A stretch of 45,915 bases of DNA from an uncultured Bacteroidales bacterium (lineage in GTDB: Bacteria; Bacteroidota; Bacteroidia; Bacteroidales; Bacteroidaceae). Where the stretch lies: assembly GCA_945836755.1 (NCBI GenBank), contig CAMAMB010000015.1, positions 1-45,915 on the forward strand. Reading direction: 5' to 3'. How positions within the stretch are numbered: position 1 is the first letter of the stretch; every line of letters starts with the position of its first letter. This document shows, piece after piece, positions 16,647 through 25,102 of this stretch. Below the pieces are notes generated by a model. That model was given only the letters and a program-made list of their open reading frames with translations, did no database searches and was not told the DNA's origin. Made by a program: the position numbers and the translations under genes.

Positions 16647-17738
16647 TTACTTCTTATAATGCTTGTCGTAGAAACGTTTCTTGGTAACCACACCCTGGTG
16701 TAACTTGCGGTGAATACGGACCTGCACCGGCGTACCCAGCTTGGCATAGGCTGCATCTATAAGCGCCATGCAGACACTCTTGCCGGTGGATATGGAGTTA
16801 TACCCGGTGGTGACAGCGCCTATCACTTGCCCGTCAACCTCAACGTCATAGCCGTGGCGAGGAATGGCACGTCCTTCCAGCTCGATGCCAACGACCTTGC
16901 GGGTTACCCCCTCAGCCTTCTGCTTAGCCACAGCCTCCTTGCCAATGAAGTCAGCCTTGTCTAATTTTACAAACATGCCAAGCCCGGCCATTATGGGAGA
17001 AATATCATCGGTCAGTTCGTCACCATAGAGAGGAAGCCCTACTTCAAAGCGGAGCGTATCACGACAACCCAAGCCACAAGGCAAGGCACGTTTTGACGCA
17101 ATAAGTGCCGCCCAAGCCTTCTGAATATAATCATGAGATCCATAGACTTCAAAACCATCTTCGCCGGTATATCCAGTGCGACTGATTATCAGGGTTTCTC
17201 CATCTACGGTGAGAGTCTTAAAGGTATAGAAAGCCAATTCTTCACAAGGCAGGTGAAGAACTTCCTGCATGACCTTCTCTGCCTCAGGGCCTTGAATGGC
17301 AAGCTGGCCATAGTCGTCGCTCTGGTTAGTTAAGTGGGCATCAAAGGAAGTGATATGTTGCTGCATCCATGCAACGTCTTTGTCGATGTTCGCAGCATTG
17401 ATGACAAGGAAGAAAACGTCATCGGCCATCTTATAGACCAAGAGGTCATCCACAGTGCCCCCCGTAGGGTGGAGCATCATACCATAATAGATTTTACCAA
17501 TAGGCGCGTTTGCCACGTCATTGGTGAAGATGTACTGGACGTACTTCTCAGCTTCAGGGCCCGTAATGAGGACCTCACCCATGTGGCTGACATCAAATAC
17601 TCCGCAGGCTCCGCGTACTGCACGATGCTCCGCCGCAATATCGGTATAGAGAATAGGCATTATGAAACCGCCGAAGGGTTCCATCTTGGCGCCGAGAGCT
17701 ACATGGGCGTCATAGAGACATGTTTTCTTGTCTGACAT
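16647..17738 (-). CDS. gcvT: aminomethyltransferase (glycine cleavage T protein)
   Basis: The 363-residue enzyme transfers the one-carbon unit from the lipoyl arm of H-protein to tetrahydrofolate, releasing ammonia. Motifs include MPILYTDIAAEHRAVR, CGVFDVSHMGEV, SRTGYTGEDGFEVY, and the C-terminal barrel with DKADFIGKEA and GYNSISTGKSVCMALID. Length matches bacterial GcvT. The gaps to lplA upstream (139 bases) and gcvH downstream (156 bases) are wide for an operon, but no TAnnTTTG promoter was seen in either. I saw no glycine riboswitch by eye. Confidence 0.96.
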   Translation of the reverse strand: MSDKKTCLYDAHVALGAKMEPFGGFIMPILYTDIAAEHRAVRGACGVFDVSHMGEVLITGPEAEKYVQYIFTNDVANAPIGKIYYGMMLHPTGGTVDDLLVYKMADDVFFLVINAANIDKDVAWMQQHITSFDAHLTNQSDDYGQLAIQGPEAEKVMQEVLHLPCEELAFYTFKTLTVDGETLIISRTGYTGEDGFEVYGSHDYIQKAWAALIASKRALPCGLGCRDTLRFEVGLPLYGDELTDDISPIMAGLGMFVKLDKADFIGKEAVAKQKAEGVTRKVVGIELEGRAIPRHGYDVEVDGQVIGAVTTGYNSISTGKSVCMALIDAAYAKLGTPVQVRIHRKLHQGVVTKKRFYDKHYKK

Positions 17739-17877
17739 AGTGTACTTAGTATTAGATGGTCAAGAGATTATATTATTTGAAGAGGTGGGTCACACTTAAC
17801 GCCCTAACCCCCACAAGGGGCACGTAGTGAGAGGATTATACATCAATCTTATAGGGTCGTTGAGTCATTGGTCATAT

Positions 17878-18906
17878 CTATAGTTCAAGTTGAAGAAGTA
17901 GCTGCAAATCATTCTCAGATAGTCCACGAATGGAACGTTCCGGATGACTGTCAGTTATAGCAACCTTCAAAGAAGAGGGCGAGAACACACAGCCAACGAA
18001 GGCCTTCTGGAAGGCAGACTTGGCATCCGCCATCTCAAAGAAGTCGCCCGTAAGAGAGACAGACTCTATGATAGTTCCCTGCAAGCGGAAGTCTACATGA
18101 AGGGTACCACACGATGGGATATACCGTTCGTAACACACATCGGAATGAGACGAGGAGCCATATAAATAAGCAGGATCATGATAACCACGTTCGATTTCCT
18201 CAATGGCAGCTACATCATCAGCAGTCAATGATATCTCCCTATCTGTAAGAAGCGTAGTGAGCCTGACACGTAACTCACTCACGCCATAAGGGAGGAAGTC
18301 TTTTAGCAATGAAACGCGGCTACGCACACTCTTAACCCCCTTAGATGTCATCTTCTGGGACGAAGGCGTTAAAGCGCCCTCCATGAGACGGGTATCAGTG
18401 TCATAAAGCATCGTTCCGTGTACAATATTACGTTGCGGCAGGTGATAGAATGCATTGCCGCATACCTTTCCCCCATTCTCTAACAATATATCATTACGAC
18501 CTGATACGCTGGCGTTTACGCCCAATTTGGTTAATGCAGATGCCACTGTCTGAGCATAGTCTGAGAAGAGAGGTTCAACTGCCCCTTCGCCGGTAATTAA
18601 GCTCCACATGATATTGCGCTCATCTGCAAAAATCGCACCACCTCCACTTTTCCTACGCACCACCTCTATACCTTCCTCACGACAGAAGTCAAGATCAAAC
18701 TCTGCGTGAGCCACCTGATTGCGACCCATGACAACGGTACGTCCAAGTTGCCATGAAAAAAGATAATCATCGCATGGGAAAGTCTGAGCCACATACTCTT
18801 CAGCTGCTAAATAGAAAGCTGCACTGCGATGTTCTGCCTCAGCAGGGAACTTGATATGGCAAGCAGGAAAATGGGACTGGTAAGTAGGATCAAACGGGGA
18901 AGGCAT
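17878..18906 (-). CDS. lplA: lipoate-protein ligase A
   Basis: The 342-residue ligase activates lipoate with ATP and attaches it to lysines of carrier proteins, here most obviously GcvH. The signature RRKSGGGAIFADERNIMWS matches the RRxSGGGAVYHDxGNLxxS lipoate/AMP site. NGGKVCGNAFYHLP holds the catalytic lysine region, and HGTMLYDTD follows. The C-terminal third resembles the accessory domain of LplA, so it should do both activation and transfer. It is the first gene of the glycine-cleavage run and is preceded by a promoter element at 18935-18942. Lipoate would have to be scavenged, or made by genes outside this window. Confidence 0.93.
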   Translation of the reverse strand: MPSPFDPTYQSHFPACHIKFPAEAEHRSAAFYLAAEEYVAQTFPCDDYLFSWQLGRTVVMGRNQVAHAEFDLDFCREEGIEVVRRKSGGGAIFADERNIMWSLITGEGAVEPLFSDYAQTVASALTKLGVNASVSGRNDILLENGGKVCGNAFYHLPQRNIVHGTMLYDTDTRLMEGALTPSSQKMTSKGVKSVRSRVSLLKDFLPYGVSELRVRLTTLLTDREISLTADDVAAIEEIERGYHDPAYLYGSSSHSDVCYERYIPSCGTLHVDFRLQGTIIESVSLTGDFFEMADAKSAFQKAFVGCVFSPSSLKVAITDSHPERSIRGLSENDLQLLLQLEL

Positions 18907-19315
18907 GCGGTACAGGTCATTGTTTTTTGCGTAGCAAAAGTAGTAAAAAACGAAAAAGCAATACCTAACTTGATGATAAATATATCAAATGTCCTTCACT
19001 CGTCAGAGTAACATTGTCCACGTAATAAGCTTCTTCCTTATGAGCGTGTGGCACAAATAAAAGAATCTCTTCCATTTTATACCAATCTGCCAACCTAAGA
19101 ATACTCATTATAAAAGACCAAGTAAAATATAGGATAATGAGAAGTTGGAGTAAGGATACTTCAAGACGAAACGTTGTAGCCTGAGAATGATAGGATACGA
19201 TAGATAGAGAGCACCCAGATTGGTTGAAATGATGGAAGAGATTCTAAATGAGGACCCCATATACCCTATCTTCAGGGCGGGGACTAAAGGGGCATTTTAT
19301 GTTAGCGTTTACGTT
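18907..19315. other. AT-rich 409-base spacer upstream of lplA
   Basis: No gene, tRNA or clear repeat was found. Short open frames here have no plausible start context or protein character. The lplA promoter element lies at its left end. The region is visibly more A+T-rich than the surrounding genes, and no clear terminator for the upstream export gene was seen. Confidence 0.6.
18935..18942 (-). promoter_or_regulatory. -7 promoter element upstream of lplA and the gcv genes
   Basis: TACTTTTG on the minus strand matches TAnnTTTG. A possible -33 TTG lies only 16 bases upstream, so the match is partial. The leader would be about 20 bases. Confidence 0.5.
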
Positions 19316-20089
19316 TTACTTAAATAATAGCACACCGAGGGTGGTAAGGAACGATGCGATAGATATCCATACCGACACGTTACGTAGGGAGTTATCGTTG
19401 GCAGTAGATTGTCCTATCTTCAAACGGTTGGGCTCCACATAAACAACATCGTTCTGCTTGAGATTATACACTGGAGAATTGAGTATATCCTTTGACTTGA
19501 GATTAACAAAGTAGACCTTTGTCTCCTTACCTTCCTGACGGAAGACGCGGATGTTGTCACGACGTCCTGTAATAAGCAAGTCACCAGCATCTCCTATGGC
19601 TTCAAGGATAGTAAGATGCTCACGCTTAATATCAACACGCCCAGGTTTAGCCACATCTCCCAACACCGTGATATATTGGTCATAAGTAGCCACAGTAACC
19701 ACTGCATCATTTATAATGCCACTTCTAAAAATCTTTTGAATCTTATCTGCCGCCTCTGAACGAGTTAAGCCCGCAACCTCAACGCGGCCTATACCAAGAA
19801 GGTCAATACATCCATTCTCATCAACCATGTAGCGGACGTTATCCGCATTCTGCTGTAAGCTGGAAGAATTGGTCTGAGCCAAATTATAGCGGAGCGCTAA
19901 TTCGGGAGTAGTGGAACTGGTTATTGTCACACCCAATTTATCTCCAGGCACAATCTGAAGCGTAGCTTTAGCTATGCCTTGTATAGTTTCCGGGGAGTTA
20001 ATGTCCTGGAAGTAGAGCACCTTCTCTCTGGTCTTACACGAAGACAGCAAGCAGAGGGTGAGGAGGAGAGCAAAGAGTTTCTTGTTCAT
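19316..20089 (-). CDS. polysaccharide export lipoprotein (Wza/SLBB family)
   Basis: The 257-residue protein starts with a lipoprotein signal ending LLSSC (Cys18). A polysaccharide biosynthesis/export domain follows (IVPGDKLGVTI, DENGCIDLLGIGRVEVAGLTRSEAADKI). After it comes an SLBB-like segment (ITVLGDVAKPGRVDIKREHLTILEAIGDAGDL), and a hydrophobic helix closes the C-terminus at about 237-256. Proteins of this type form the outer-membrane channel for capsule or exopolysaccharide. The usual downstream chain-length/tyrosine kinase gene is absent; a 409-base empty spacer follows. A promoter sits 27 bases upstream. It may serve a polysaccharide locus elsewhere. Confidence 0.9.
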   Translation of the reverse strand: MNKKLFALLLTLCLLSSCKTREKVLYFQDINSPETIQGIAKATLQIVPGDKLGVTITSSTTPELALRYNLAQTNSSSLQQNADNVRYMVDENGCIDLLGIGRVEVAGLTRSEAADKIQKIFRSGIINDAVVTVATYDQYITVLGDVAKPGRVDIKREHLTILEAIGDAGDLLITGRRDNIRVFRQEGKETKVYFVNLKSKDILNSPVYNLKQNDVVYVEPNRLKIGQSTANDNSLRNVSVWISIASFLTTLGVLLFK

Positions 20090-20115
20090 AAGTTCTTTAA
20101 TAGATATTTATGTGG

Positions 20116-20145
20116 CAAAGATACATTTTTAAAATTATCTCACAA
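20116..20145 (-). promoter_or_regulatory. promoter of the polysaccharide export gene
   Basis: On the minus strand TTG (20145-20143), 19 bases, then TATCTTTG (20123-20116) fits the Bacteroidota promoter consensus. Confidence 0.65.
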
Positions 20146-20206
20146 CTATCCGACGCGGGTTTTTAATTACAAACCATAATCTACGACACATAGTGCAGGA
20201 ACGACA

Positions 20207-21103
20207 TCAACCCATGTCACCCTGGAAAAGACGAGAAAGAACCACGTGTATAAGCCCGTCAATACCTTGCTTATAGTTGGGGTTAGCCTCTTCGCAAAGG
20301 CGGTTAGCGACCACCATGCAACAAGTAAGAGCCTTATGCCCCATGAGCAATGATAGCCCAGAGACGGCACTACTCTCCATCTCAAAATTGGTAATCTTCA
20401 TGCCATTCCACACGAAGTCCTCTATCTTGCAGTTCGCTTCAGGGTCAGCAAGTGGCAGTCGAACGCTTCGGCCTTGTGGACCGTAAAAGCCGCCACAGGC
20501 TATCGTGATACCACGAACCATATCTGTCTGTGCTACTTGATCCAAAAGCGATGGATCGGCATGGACCACATAAGGATGAGCAATGCACTGACTGCCGGTC
20601 CAACCCATGTGACGGAGGAACGCTGCCTCTATATCAAGGTGACAGACTACATTCCGACGGCCATAGAAATTAAGAAGCCCATCGAACCCGATGCTATACT
20701 GCGAAGCCACATAAGTGCCTAAGGGAGTTTGTGGCTGAAGCCCGCCACAAGTTCCAATTCGTACGATGGTAAGTTGCTTGAATTGAGGATTAACAGTGCG
20801 CGTGGCAAAGTCAACATTAGCAAGAGCGTCAAGTTCGTTAAGAACAATGTCTATATTGTCACAACCTATACCTGTTGAAAGGACTGTCACACGATGATGA
20901 TGATAATGACCTGTGATTGTGTGAAACTCACGGCTGGCGACCTCGCACTCTATGTCTGAAAAGTGAGACGCCACGAGAGGAACACGCCCGGGATCACCAA
21001 CAAGCAGAATAGTATCAGCTATCTGTTCGGGGCGCAAATGTAGATGAAAGATAGACCCGTCTGGGTTTATTATAAGTTGTGAAGGGGGTATGATATGAGA
21101 CAT
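20207..21103 (-). CDS. udp: uridine phosphorylase-like nucleoside phosphorylase
   Basis: The 298-residue cytoplasmic enzyme splits uridine (or a related nucleoside) with phosphate, giving ribose 1-phosphate and base. Family motifs are LLVGDPGRVP near residue 33, the phosphate-binding RIGTCGGL, and ITNFEMESSAVSGLSLLMGHKA, whose Met-Glu pair contacts the ribose. Length exceeds E. coli Udp (253 residues) and fits the longer Bacteroidales form. It follows the WD40-like gene by 39 bases and is probably co-transcribed with it. Substrate choice among uridine and other nucleosides cannot be settled from sequence. Confidence 0.9.
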   Translation of the reverse strand: MSHIIPPSQLIINPDGSIFHLHLRPEQIADTILLVGDPGRVPLVASHFSDIECEVASREFHTITGHYHHHRVTVLSTGIGCDNIDIVLNELDALANVDFATRTVNPQFKQLTIVRIGTCGGLQPQTPLGTYVASQYSIGFDGLLNFYGRRNVVCHLDIEAAFLRHMGWTGSQCIAHPYVVHADPSLLDQVAQTDMVRGITIACGGFYGPQGRSVRLPLADPEANCKIEDFVWNGMKITNFEMESSAVSGLSLLMGHKALTCCMVVANRLCEEANPNYKQGIDGLIHVVLSRLFQGDMG

Positions 21104-21142
21104 GGAGCTTTAATGAAAAGAGGGGATACCATTTATATATAG

Positions 21143-22417
21143 TTACAACGATTTCTCTGCCTTCCGATATGCCTTACAGAGTTGCTTATACTCTCGACGC
21201 AAAGAAGTGAGTTCTTTATAGGTCTCTGCCAACTGCAAGTCATTCGAAGGAAGTTTTCTATATCGTCTGAGCTGGAGACTATCGTATGTCTTACTCAGAG
21301 TCTTTATCTTGTCCTGCATACTATCAGCCTGTGCAGCGAGCTTGGCTGCTTCGGGATTACGAAACTGTTGCAGGCTATTGTACACGATATTTGAGGTAAT
21401 GACATATCGTCGTGGGGTATAGTTGGCTTTACTATCAACCTGATGTGCAGTAAAGGCTGCATATCGCTGACGCGCATCTGCCACTTGCTGCAAATCAGGC
21501 TGGGTACATTCCAGATTACTCAGTTGCGCAATCGCCACAAGGGTATCCGCGCCGAGTTCTTCATCATAATATTCCTTCGTGGTAGGGGGAATGAATACAA
21601 AGAAAGCAACACTATCTTGCGGCTGACGGCGATCGGAGGCAAGAAGCCCAATCTTATACTCATCATTGAGGATGAGCAAATAGTCATTGGCAGGTGAGTT
21701 GTATGGCATACCCAAGTTCTCCGACTTTAGGAAAGACTTACTCTCAGTATCGTAGCGAGTAATAAAAAGGTCATAGCCTCCAAGGCTTTCTGGTCCCTCT
21801 GCTGCGAAATAGAGAGTCGTTCCATCAGGCATAAGAAACGGATAGTCTTTGTTCATCCCCAATTCTTCCTGACTGCACGGCAGAGGTTCAAAATCTGTCC
21901 ATCCATCGCCGCTTTTCCAAGCAGCATATACTTGGCAGTTAGGTTGTCCTTCTGACTCCGTAGATGCAGTCAAGAAGAGATGGTCTCCAAAATCATTGAG
22001 ATAGGTTGCTTGACCTACTCGTGTAAAATTAGTGGGCAAGAACTCTCTGTACTTGTCAATAGAAGCAAGGCTGCCATCAGTCATGCATTCTTGCAGATAG
22101 CTAAAGAACTCTGTACGTGCCACACGAAAGCTATCAATAAACACAACCTTTTCTGTAGCACGAAGCATATCCTGTCCGAGGAGCGCCCGCTGTTTATTTG
22201 CCATCAATTCCTCCACAGCATTCCCTGTGCTAAGAGCCTCAGCAATTTCCTTGTCATACGCCTCAGCAGCCTCCGCAAACTTATATTGTTCCATCAATAC
22301 TGAAGGGGGTATAACGGGCTGAGGGGCAGGTCGCTTAGCACGGCCACCTCGTTGGGCAGAAGACGGAAGGAAGAACGCTGATAACAGGAGGAGAATAACG
22401 ATACGGATATAGTTCAT
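21143..22417 (-). CDS. envelope protein with TPR-like segment and WD40-like (PD40) repeats
   Basis: The 424-residue product has a signal peptide (ILLLLSAFFLPSSAQ), a basic proline-rich linker, and a TPR-like helical hairpin (YKFAEAAEAYDKEIAEAL). A region with PD40/WD40-like blades follows, shown by repeated motifs such as YPFLMPDGTTLYFAAEGPESLGGYDLFI. The last ~130 residues are charged and look coiled-coil. It resembles Bacteroidales periplasmic or lipid-associated TPR-PD40 proteins, but specific function is not known. It is transcribed away from the LysM gene, with opposed promoter elements in the spacer, and is followed by udp. Confidence 0.8.
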   Translation of the reverse strand: MNYIRIVILLLLSAFFLPSSAQRGGRAKRPAPQPVIPPSVLMEQYKFAEAAEAYDKEIAEALSTGNAVEELMANKQRALLGQDMLRATEKVVFIDSFRVARTEFFSYLQECMTDGSLASIDKYREFLPTNFTRVGQATYLNDFGDHLFLTASTESEGQPNCQVYAAWKSGDGWTDFEPLPCSQEELGMNKDYPFLMPDGTTLYFAAEGPESLGGYDLFITRYDTESKSFLKSENLGMPYNSPANDYLLILNDEYKIGLLASDRRQPQDSVAFFVFIPPTTKEYYDEELGADTLVAIAQLSNLECTQPDLQQVADARQRYAAFTAHQVDSKANYTPRRYVITSNIVYNSLQQFRNPEAAKLAAQADSMQDKIKTLSKTYDSLQLRRYRKLPSNDLQLAETYKELTSLRREYKQLCKAYRKAEKSL

Positions 22418-22500
22418 AATACATGAAGACTAAAGACAAACACCACTATGGGTAAACTGAAACGCTATTGCCTCAATTCACGGAGGCCTGAGTCTACCCG

Positions 22501-22508
22501 CAAAAGTA
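22501..22508 (-). promoter_or_regulatory. -7 element for the WD40-like gene
   Basis: TACTTTTG on the minus strand, 84 bases upstream of the start codon. No good -33 element was found. It is one of a divergent pair with 22564-22571. Confidence 0.5.
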
Positions 22509-22563
22509 TTACATAAATAGGAATTAGCGTGTGGCAGCTAAGAGTTATTTTGCAAGAAAGCGC

Positions 22564-22571
22564 TAATTTTG
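22564..22571 (+). promoter_or_regulatory. -7 element for the LysM gene
   Basis: TAATTTTG on the plus strand, 63 bases before the chosen ATG at 22634. A TTTG also occurs 11 bases upstream, which is too close for a -33 element. Confidence 0.5.
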
Positions 22572-22633
22572 CAGGGCTTAGGACACGAATGCTGTCTATA
22601 CATCTTCAAGTCCATACCCAAGTTCTATCCATC

Positions 22634-24196
22634 ATGTACCCTACGAAAAGCTTTTTCAGATTGTTATCGTTCAGCCTTGTCGCCCTGCTAACGCTCTTCC
22701 CTTTTGAGCCGGCCATTATCTGTGCGCAAGCCCAGACTTTCACCCATCGTGTGGCAGCTGGCGAGACCCTGTATCAAATCGCCCGTTTCTATGGTACAAC
22801 CATCGAGCAGATACTTGCACTAAATCCTGGCATACAACCCAATCTGATAGAGTTGGGTAGCAAGCTTCGTATCCCCGAGCCAACAATCCCCCCTTGCGAA
22901 ACCAAAGTCCCCCCCAAGCCTAAGGTCAAGCTGATAACCTATAAGGTGAAGCGCAAAGACACGCTGTACAGCATTGCCAAGAACCATCAGACAACCATTG
23001 AAGAGCTGGAAGAATACAATCCGGCCATCAAGGAAGAGGGTTTCGTATTGAAAAAAGGCATCAAGTTACAAGTGCCCATCAAGGATGAGGCTTCTACTCC
23101 CCCACCCTGTGGTCTGACCACCATCAAAGTCGCTGTCGTGTTACCCTTCGTTGGGAAAAACGTGGAGCATCTTAGGAGCATCGAGTTCTATCGCGGTTTC
23201 TTAATGGGACTTGCCCCCCTGAAAGACAAGGGTCTCAACGTCGTAGTCAATGCATATACCGAACCGGCACTGAATGAGGGTATAGCAAACGTGGCCAGCT
23301 CCATCCTCACCGAAAGCCCCGACCTAATTATAGGCCCGGTATATCCGTCACATTTTGATGCTATCACCGCTTTGGCCGGCGCCAAGTGCAAGGTCGTTAT
23401 CCCTTTCTCGTCAAAAGTCCCAGCAGGGAACCTTCGCTCCAATGTCTACCTGCTCAACACACCTGCCTCCTACGAGTCTCTATTAGCAGAGAAAATTCTA
23501 TTGGCTACCACCAAAAAAGATGCTCATCTTTTAATGCTCAACTGCCAATCTCCTGACCGAGCAGCCTTTACTTCCTCCATTCAGGCTGCTTGGATAAAAG
23601 CCGGACGTAACTACAGCACCATGAACATCACTCACACCGCCACAGATTTTGCTCAGAAGCTGAAGGGCGTAAAGACAAGCCATGTCTACATACTTACAAA
23701 CTCTGCCCAAGCTGCTCTACTCCCAGATTTGGCGCAAAAGTGTGAAGACCTTCGAAAGGCCCTCGCCGGCGTTCCGGTATCCCTTATAGGTCATGAGAGT
23801 TGGCAAGCAGAGAGTGAGACTGACAAGCGCCTGTATTTACACAAGGCTGACTGCTATCTGATGACACCGGCTTATTTCTATCCTCATACTACTGCCAACT
23901 CTCAATTTACCACTGAGTACACTCAGTTGTTCAAGACCAATCTCTTGACAAGCGCTCCACGTATGGCTCCATTAGGCTATGACTTCGCCGGAGCCATGCT
24001 AAGCGGTATGGCAAAATATGGGCATGACTTCACCACTCAGCGTCTCACCGGCCTACCCTATGCCAACCCTAATCTACTGCAAAGCCAGATACAGTTTATC
24101 CCTGCCAATGAAAGCGGCGGCTATGTCAATAGCAGCTATTGGCTCATTCATTTCCGCCCGGACCTCTCCATCACAAAACTCTCTGCTTCTAATTAA
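22634..24196 (+). CDS. LysM protein fused to a periplasmic-binding (ligand receptor) fold
   Basis: Starting at ATG 22634 gives 520 residues with a clear signal peptide (FFRLLSFSLVALLTLFPF). The frame is open 35 codons further upstream, but that part lacks signal-like character and overlaps the promoter element. Two LysM domains follow at about 37-81 (HRVAAGETLYQIARFYG) and 102-148 (YKVKRKDTLYSIAKNH), which bind peptidoglycan glycans. The rest (about 163-515) looks like a type I periplasmic binding fold: KVAVVLPFVG, ESPDLIIGPVYPSH, PLGYDFAGAML. It is probably a wall-tethered periplasmic protein. The ligand is unknown, and no transporter genes are adjacent. A PorT-type barrel gene follows. Confidence 0.85.
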   Translation: MYPTKSFFRLLSFSLVALLTLFPFEPAIICAQAQTFTHRVAAGETLYQIARFYGTTIEQILALNPGIQPNLIELGSKLRIPEPTIPPCETKVPPKPKVKLITYKVKRKDTLYSIAKNHQTTIEELEEYNPAIKEEGFVLKKGIKLQVPIKDEASTPPPCGLTTIKVAVVLPFVGKNVEHLRSIEFYRGFLMGLAPLKDKGLNVVVNAYTEPALNEGIANVASSILTESPDLIIGPVYPSHFDAITALAGAKCKVVIPFSSKVPAGNLRSNVYLLNTPASYESLLAEKILLATTKKDAHLLMLNCQSPDRAAFTSSIQAAWIKAGRNYSTMNITHTATDFAQKLKGVKTSHVYILTNSAQAALLPDLAQKCEDLRKALAGVPVSLIGHESWQAESETDKRLYLHKADCYLMTPAYFYPHTTANSQFTTEYTQLFKTNLLTSAPRMAPLGYDFAGAMLSGMAKYGHDFTTQRLTGLPYANPNLLQSQIQFIPANESGGYVNSSYWLIHFRPDLSITKLSASN

Positions 24197-24311
24197 GCAA
24201 ATCTATAAATCGATCATCATAAGCTGGACGAAGATGCTTGCCATCACTCTCTCAATGTGCAGCTGCTCTAGGTTGATGCTCCGTCAAATAGCTATATATT
24301 CAACCATATAT

Positions 24312-25061
24312 ATGGTACATCATCTCACCCGCCACGCGTTATCCCTATTTTGCGTCTCGCTTATCGGCTGCATGTCTAGCTTTAGGGCGAATGCCCAGAT
24401 AGGCGAGCCCCGCAGCGACATACTGATTGGCGTCAGTGGTGGCGTTGCCATGAATAGTGTAGGCTTCGACCCTACGATAAAGCAAAACTTACATGTAGCT
24501 CCTACACTTGGCCTCACAGCGCGCTTCATGAGCGAGAAGTATTTTAGCATGGTCTGTGCGTTGCAGGTTGAGATCAATTACACTGCACTGGGTTGGAAGG
24601 AGAACGTGCTTGACGCCAACTCCGAGCCATTGCCTGATACCTACAGTCGTCACCTGCATTACATCCAGCTTCCCTTGTTGGCCCGATTAGGTTGGGGACG
24701 AGAGGAACGAGGTTTCATGGGATATTTTATTGCAGGCCCGCAACTCGGTTACTGCTTCAGCGAGAAATCCTCCAGTAGCCAGTTTACCCTCAATGCAGAG
24801 GGCATGCCCGATCGCCCCAACGGCTTGTACGCTCAGTACGCCATGGCCATTGACCGCCGTTTCGATTATGGTATTACCGGCGGCCTTGGCATCGAGCTAA
24901 GCACCCGAATCGGTCACTTCGACCTTGAAGGACGTTACTACTATGGCCTTGGCGATATCTACAATAATTCCAAGGCCGATGTCTTTGCACGTTCTAATCA
25001 CTCCACTATCATTGTCAAGCTGGCCTACCTGTTTTCGGTCAAGCGCAAGAACAAACGCTGA
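24312..25061 (+). CDS. PorT-family outer-membrane beta-barrel protein
   Basis: The chosen ATG at 24312 gives 249 residues with a signal peptide ([22 protein letters not shown]). The frame extends upstream into the LysM gene, but that part has no signal-like start. The mature part alternates polar and hydrophobic residues. It contains block motifs of the outer-membrane beta-barrel family PF13568: [48 protein letters not shown] and a terminal strand IVKLAYLF. PorT itself is about this size and is needed for type IX secretion, but many paralogues share the fold. I therefore do not assign the porT symbol. valS starts 41 bases downstream. Confidence 0.8.
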   Translation: MVHHLTRHALSLFCVSLIGCMSSFRANAQIGEPRSDILIGVSGGVAMNSVGFDPTIKQNLHVAPTLGLTARFMSEKYFSMVCALQVEINYTALGWKENVLDANSEPLPDTYSRHLHYIQLPLLARLGWGREERGFMGYFIAGPQLGYCFSEKSSSSQFTLNAEGMPDRPNGLYAQYAMAIDRRFDYGITGGLGIELSTRIGHFDLEGRYYYGLGDIYNNSKADVFARSNHSTIIVKLAYLFSVKRKNKR

Positions 25062-25102
25062 CTTCATATCTACAGACAAATATCTACATCATATATATTA
25101 CT

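Noticed and set aside
19012-19315. tRNA or small gene in the AT-rich spacer
   Set aside because: No cloverleaf, no plausible start plus coding character, and no recognised motif was found.
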